Below, in pieces: positions 63,816-64,000 of a stretch of 64,000 bases of DNA. Position numbers and translations under genes: made by a program. Under the pieces are notes generated by a model, which ran no database searches, was not told where the DNA came from, and saw only the letters and a program-made list of their open reading frames with translations. The DNA is from Sipunculus nudus (lineage: Eukaryota; Annelida; Sipuncula; Golfingiida; Sipunculidae), in NCBI GenBank assembly GCA_026874595.1, contig CM049307.1, positions 61,098,370 through 61,162,369 of the forward strand, given 5' to 3'. Each line of letters begins with the position of its first letter. The stretch's first letter is position 1.

Positions 63816-64000
63816 CTTCCCTGGAACATTTTGTTTGATGTCATGTAAAAATCCAAGATATAAAATGCCATGCCTAATCAGACTTGTTTATGTGCACAGG
63901 AACATTGCCATATAAACACACTGTTAAATTTGCTACTAGTACAGTGTTGTGGCTACCAACTGTCTTTAATTTTATACTGACTTTTTACTTGGGGATCTCT

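Overview
The window looks like animal nuclear DNA: AT-rich, with very few long ORFs, exons separated by introns with GT/AG borders, and dense tRNA-derived SINEs, foldback elements and minisatellites. The two recognisable genes are metazoan signalling genes. The repeat style (units of about 140-330 bp containing 'gaccttgacc', 'cagacagacgg' and 'agtcagctgagctaa' motifs) suggests a lophotrochozoan, most likely a mollusc. That assignment is inference, because no taxonomic search could be run.

Layout. From 1 to 8.7 kb lies repeat-rich DNA downstream of a minus-strand gene. From 8,685 to 19,335 (right to left) are four exons of an ARHGAP22/24/25 (FilGAP)-type Rho GTPase-activating protein. They splice in phase to a 568-residue protein: PH domain, RhoGAP domain, acidic/Ser-rich linker, C-terminal coiled coil. 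A non-coding first exon may end at 21,102. From 21 to 38.6 kb is the interval between two divergent genes; it holds a complete but decayed 3,951-bp DNA transposon (25,102-29,052) and a large minisatellite (34.95-36.27 kb). At 38,641-38,864 on the plus strand is the first coding exon of a JNK-type MAP kinase. Everything from 38,865 to 64,000 appears to be its first coding intron, over 25 kb long and packed with repeats.

The most notable object is the transposon. It has about 106-bp terminal inverted repeats starting TGTTACACCCC, a TATA target duplication, and nine copies of a 24-bp palindrome around GCCCATTTCATGAAATGGGC (four left, five right). Inside are a 44-residue tandem-repeat ORF and a frameshifted gene for a retroviral/Gypsy-type integrase (HHCC zinc finger, D, D, E) ending in a cysteine-rich tail. 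This fits the Ginger/GIN class of cut-and-paste elements that use an LTR-type integrase.

Two features of the JNK exon may affect expression. A 7-codon upstream ORF has its stop overlapping the JNK start codon as ATGA. The splice donor lies at the head of a short tandem array that repeats the donor consensus four times. In the RhoGAP gene the usual FGPN motif of the catalytic domain is replaced by FVQS, while the arginine finger is kept.
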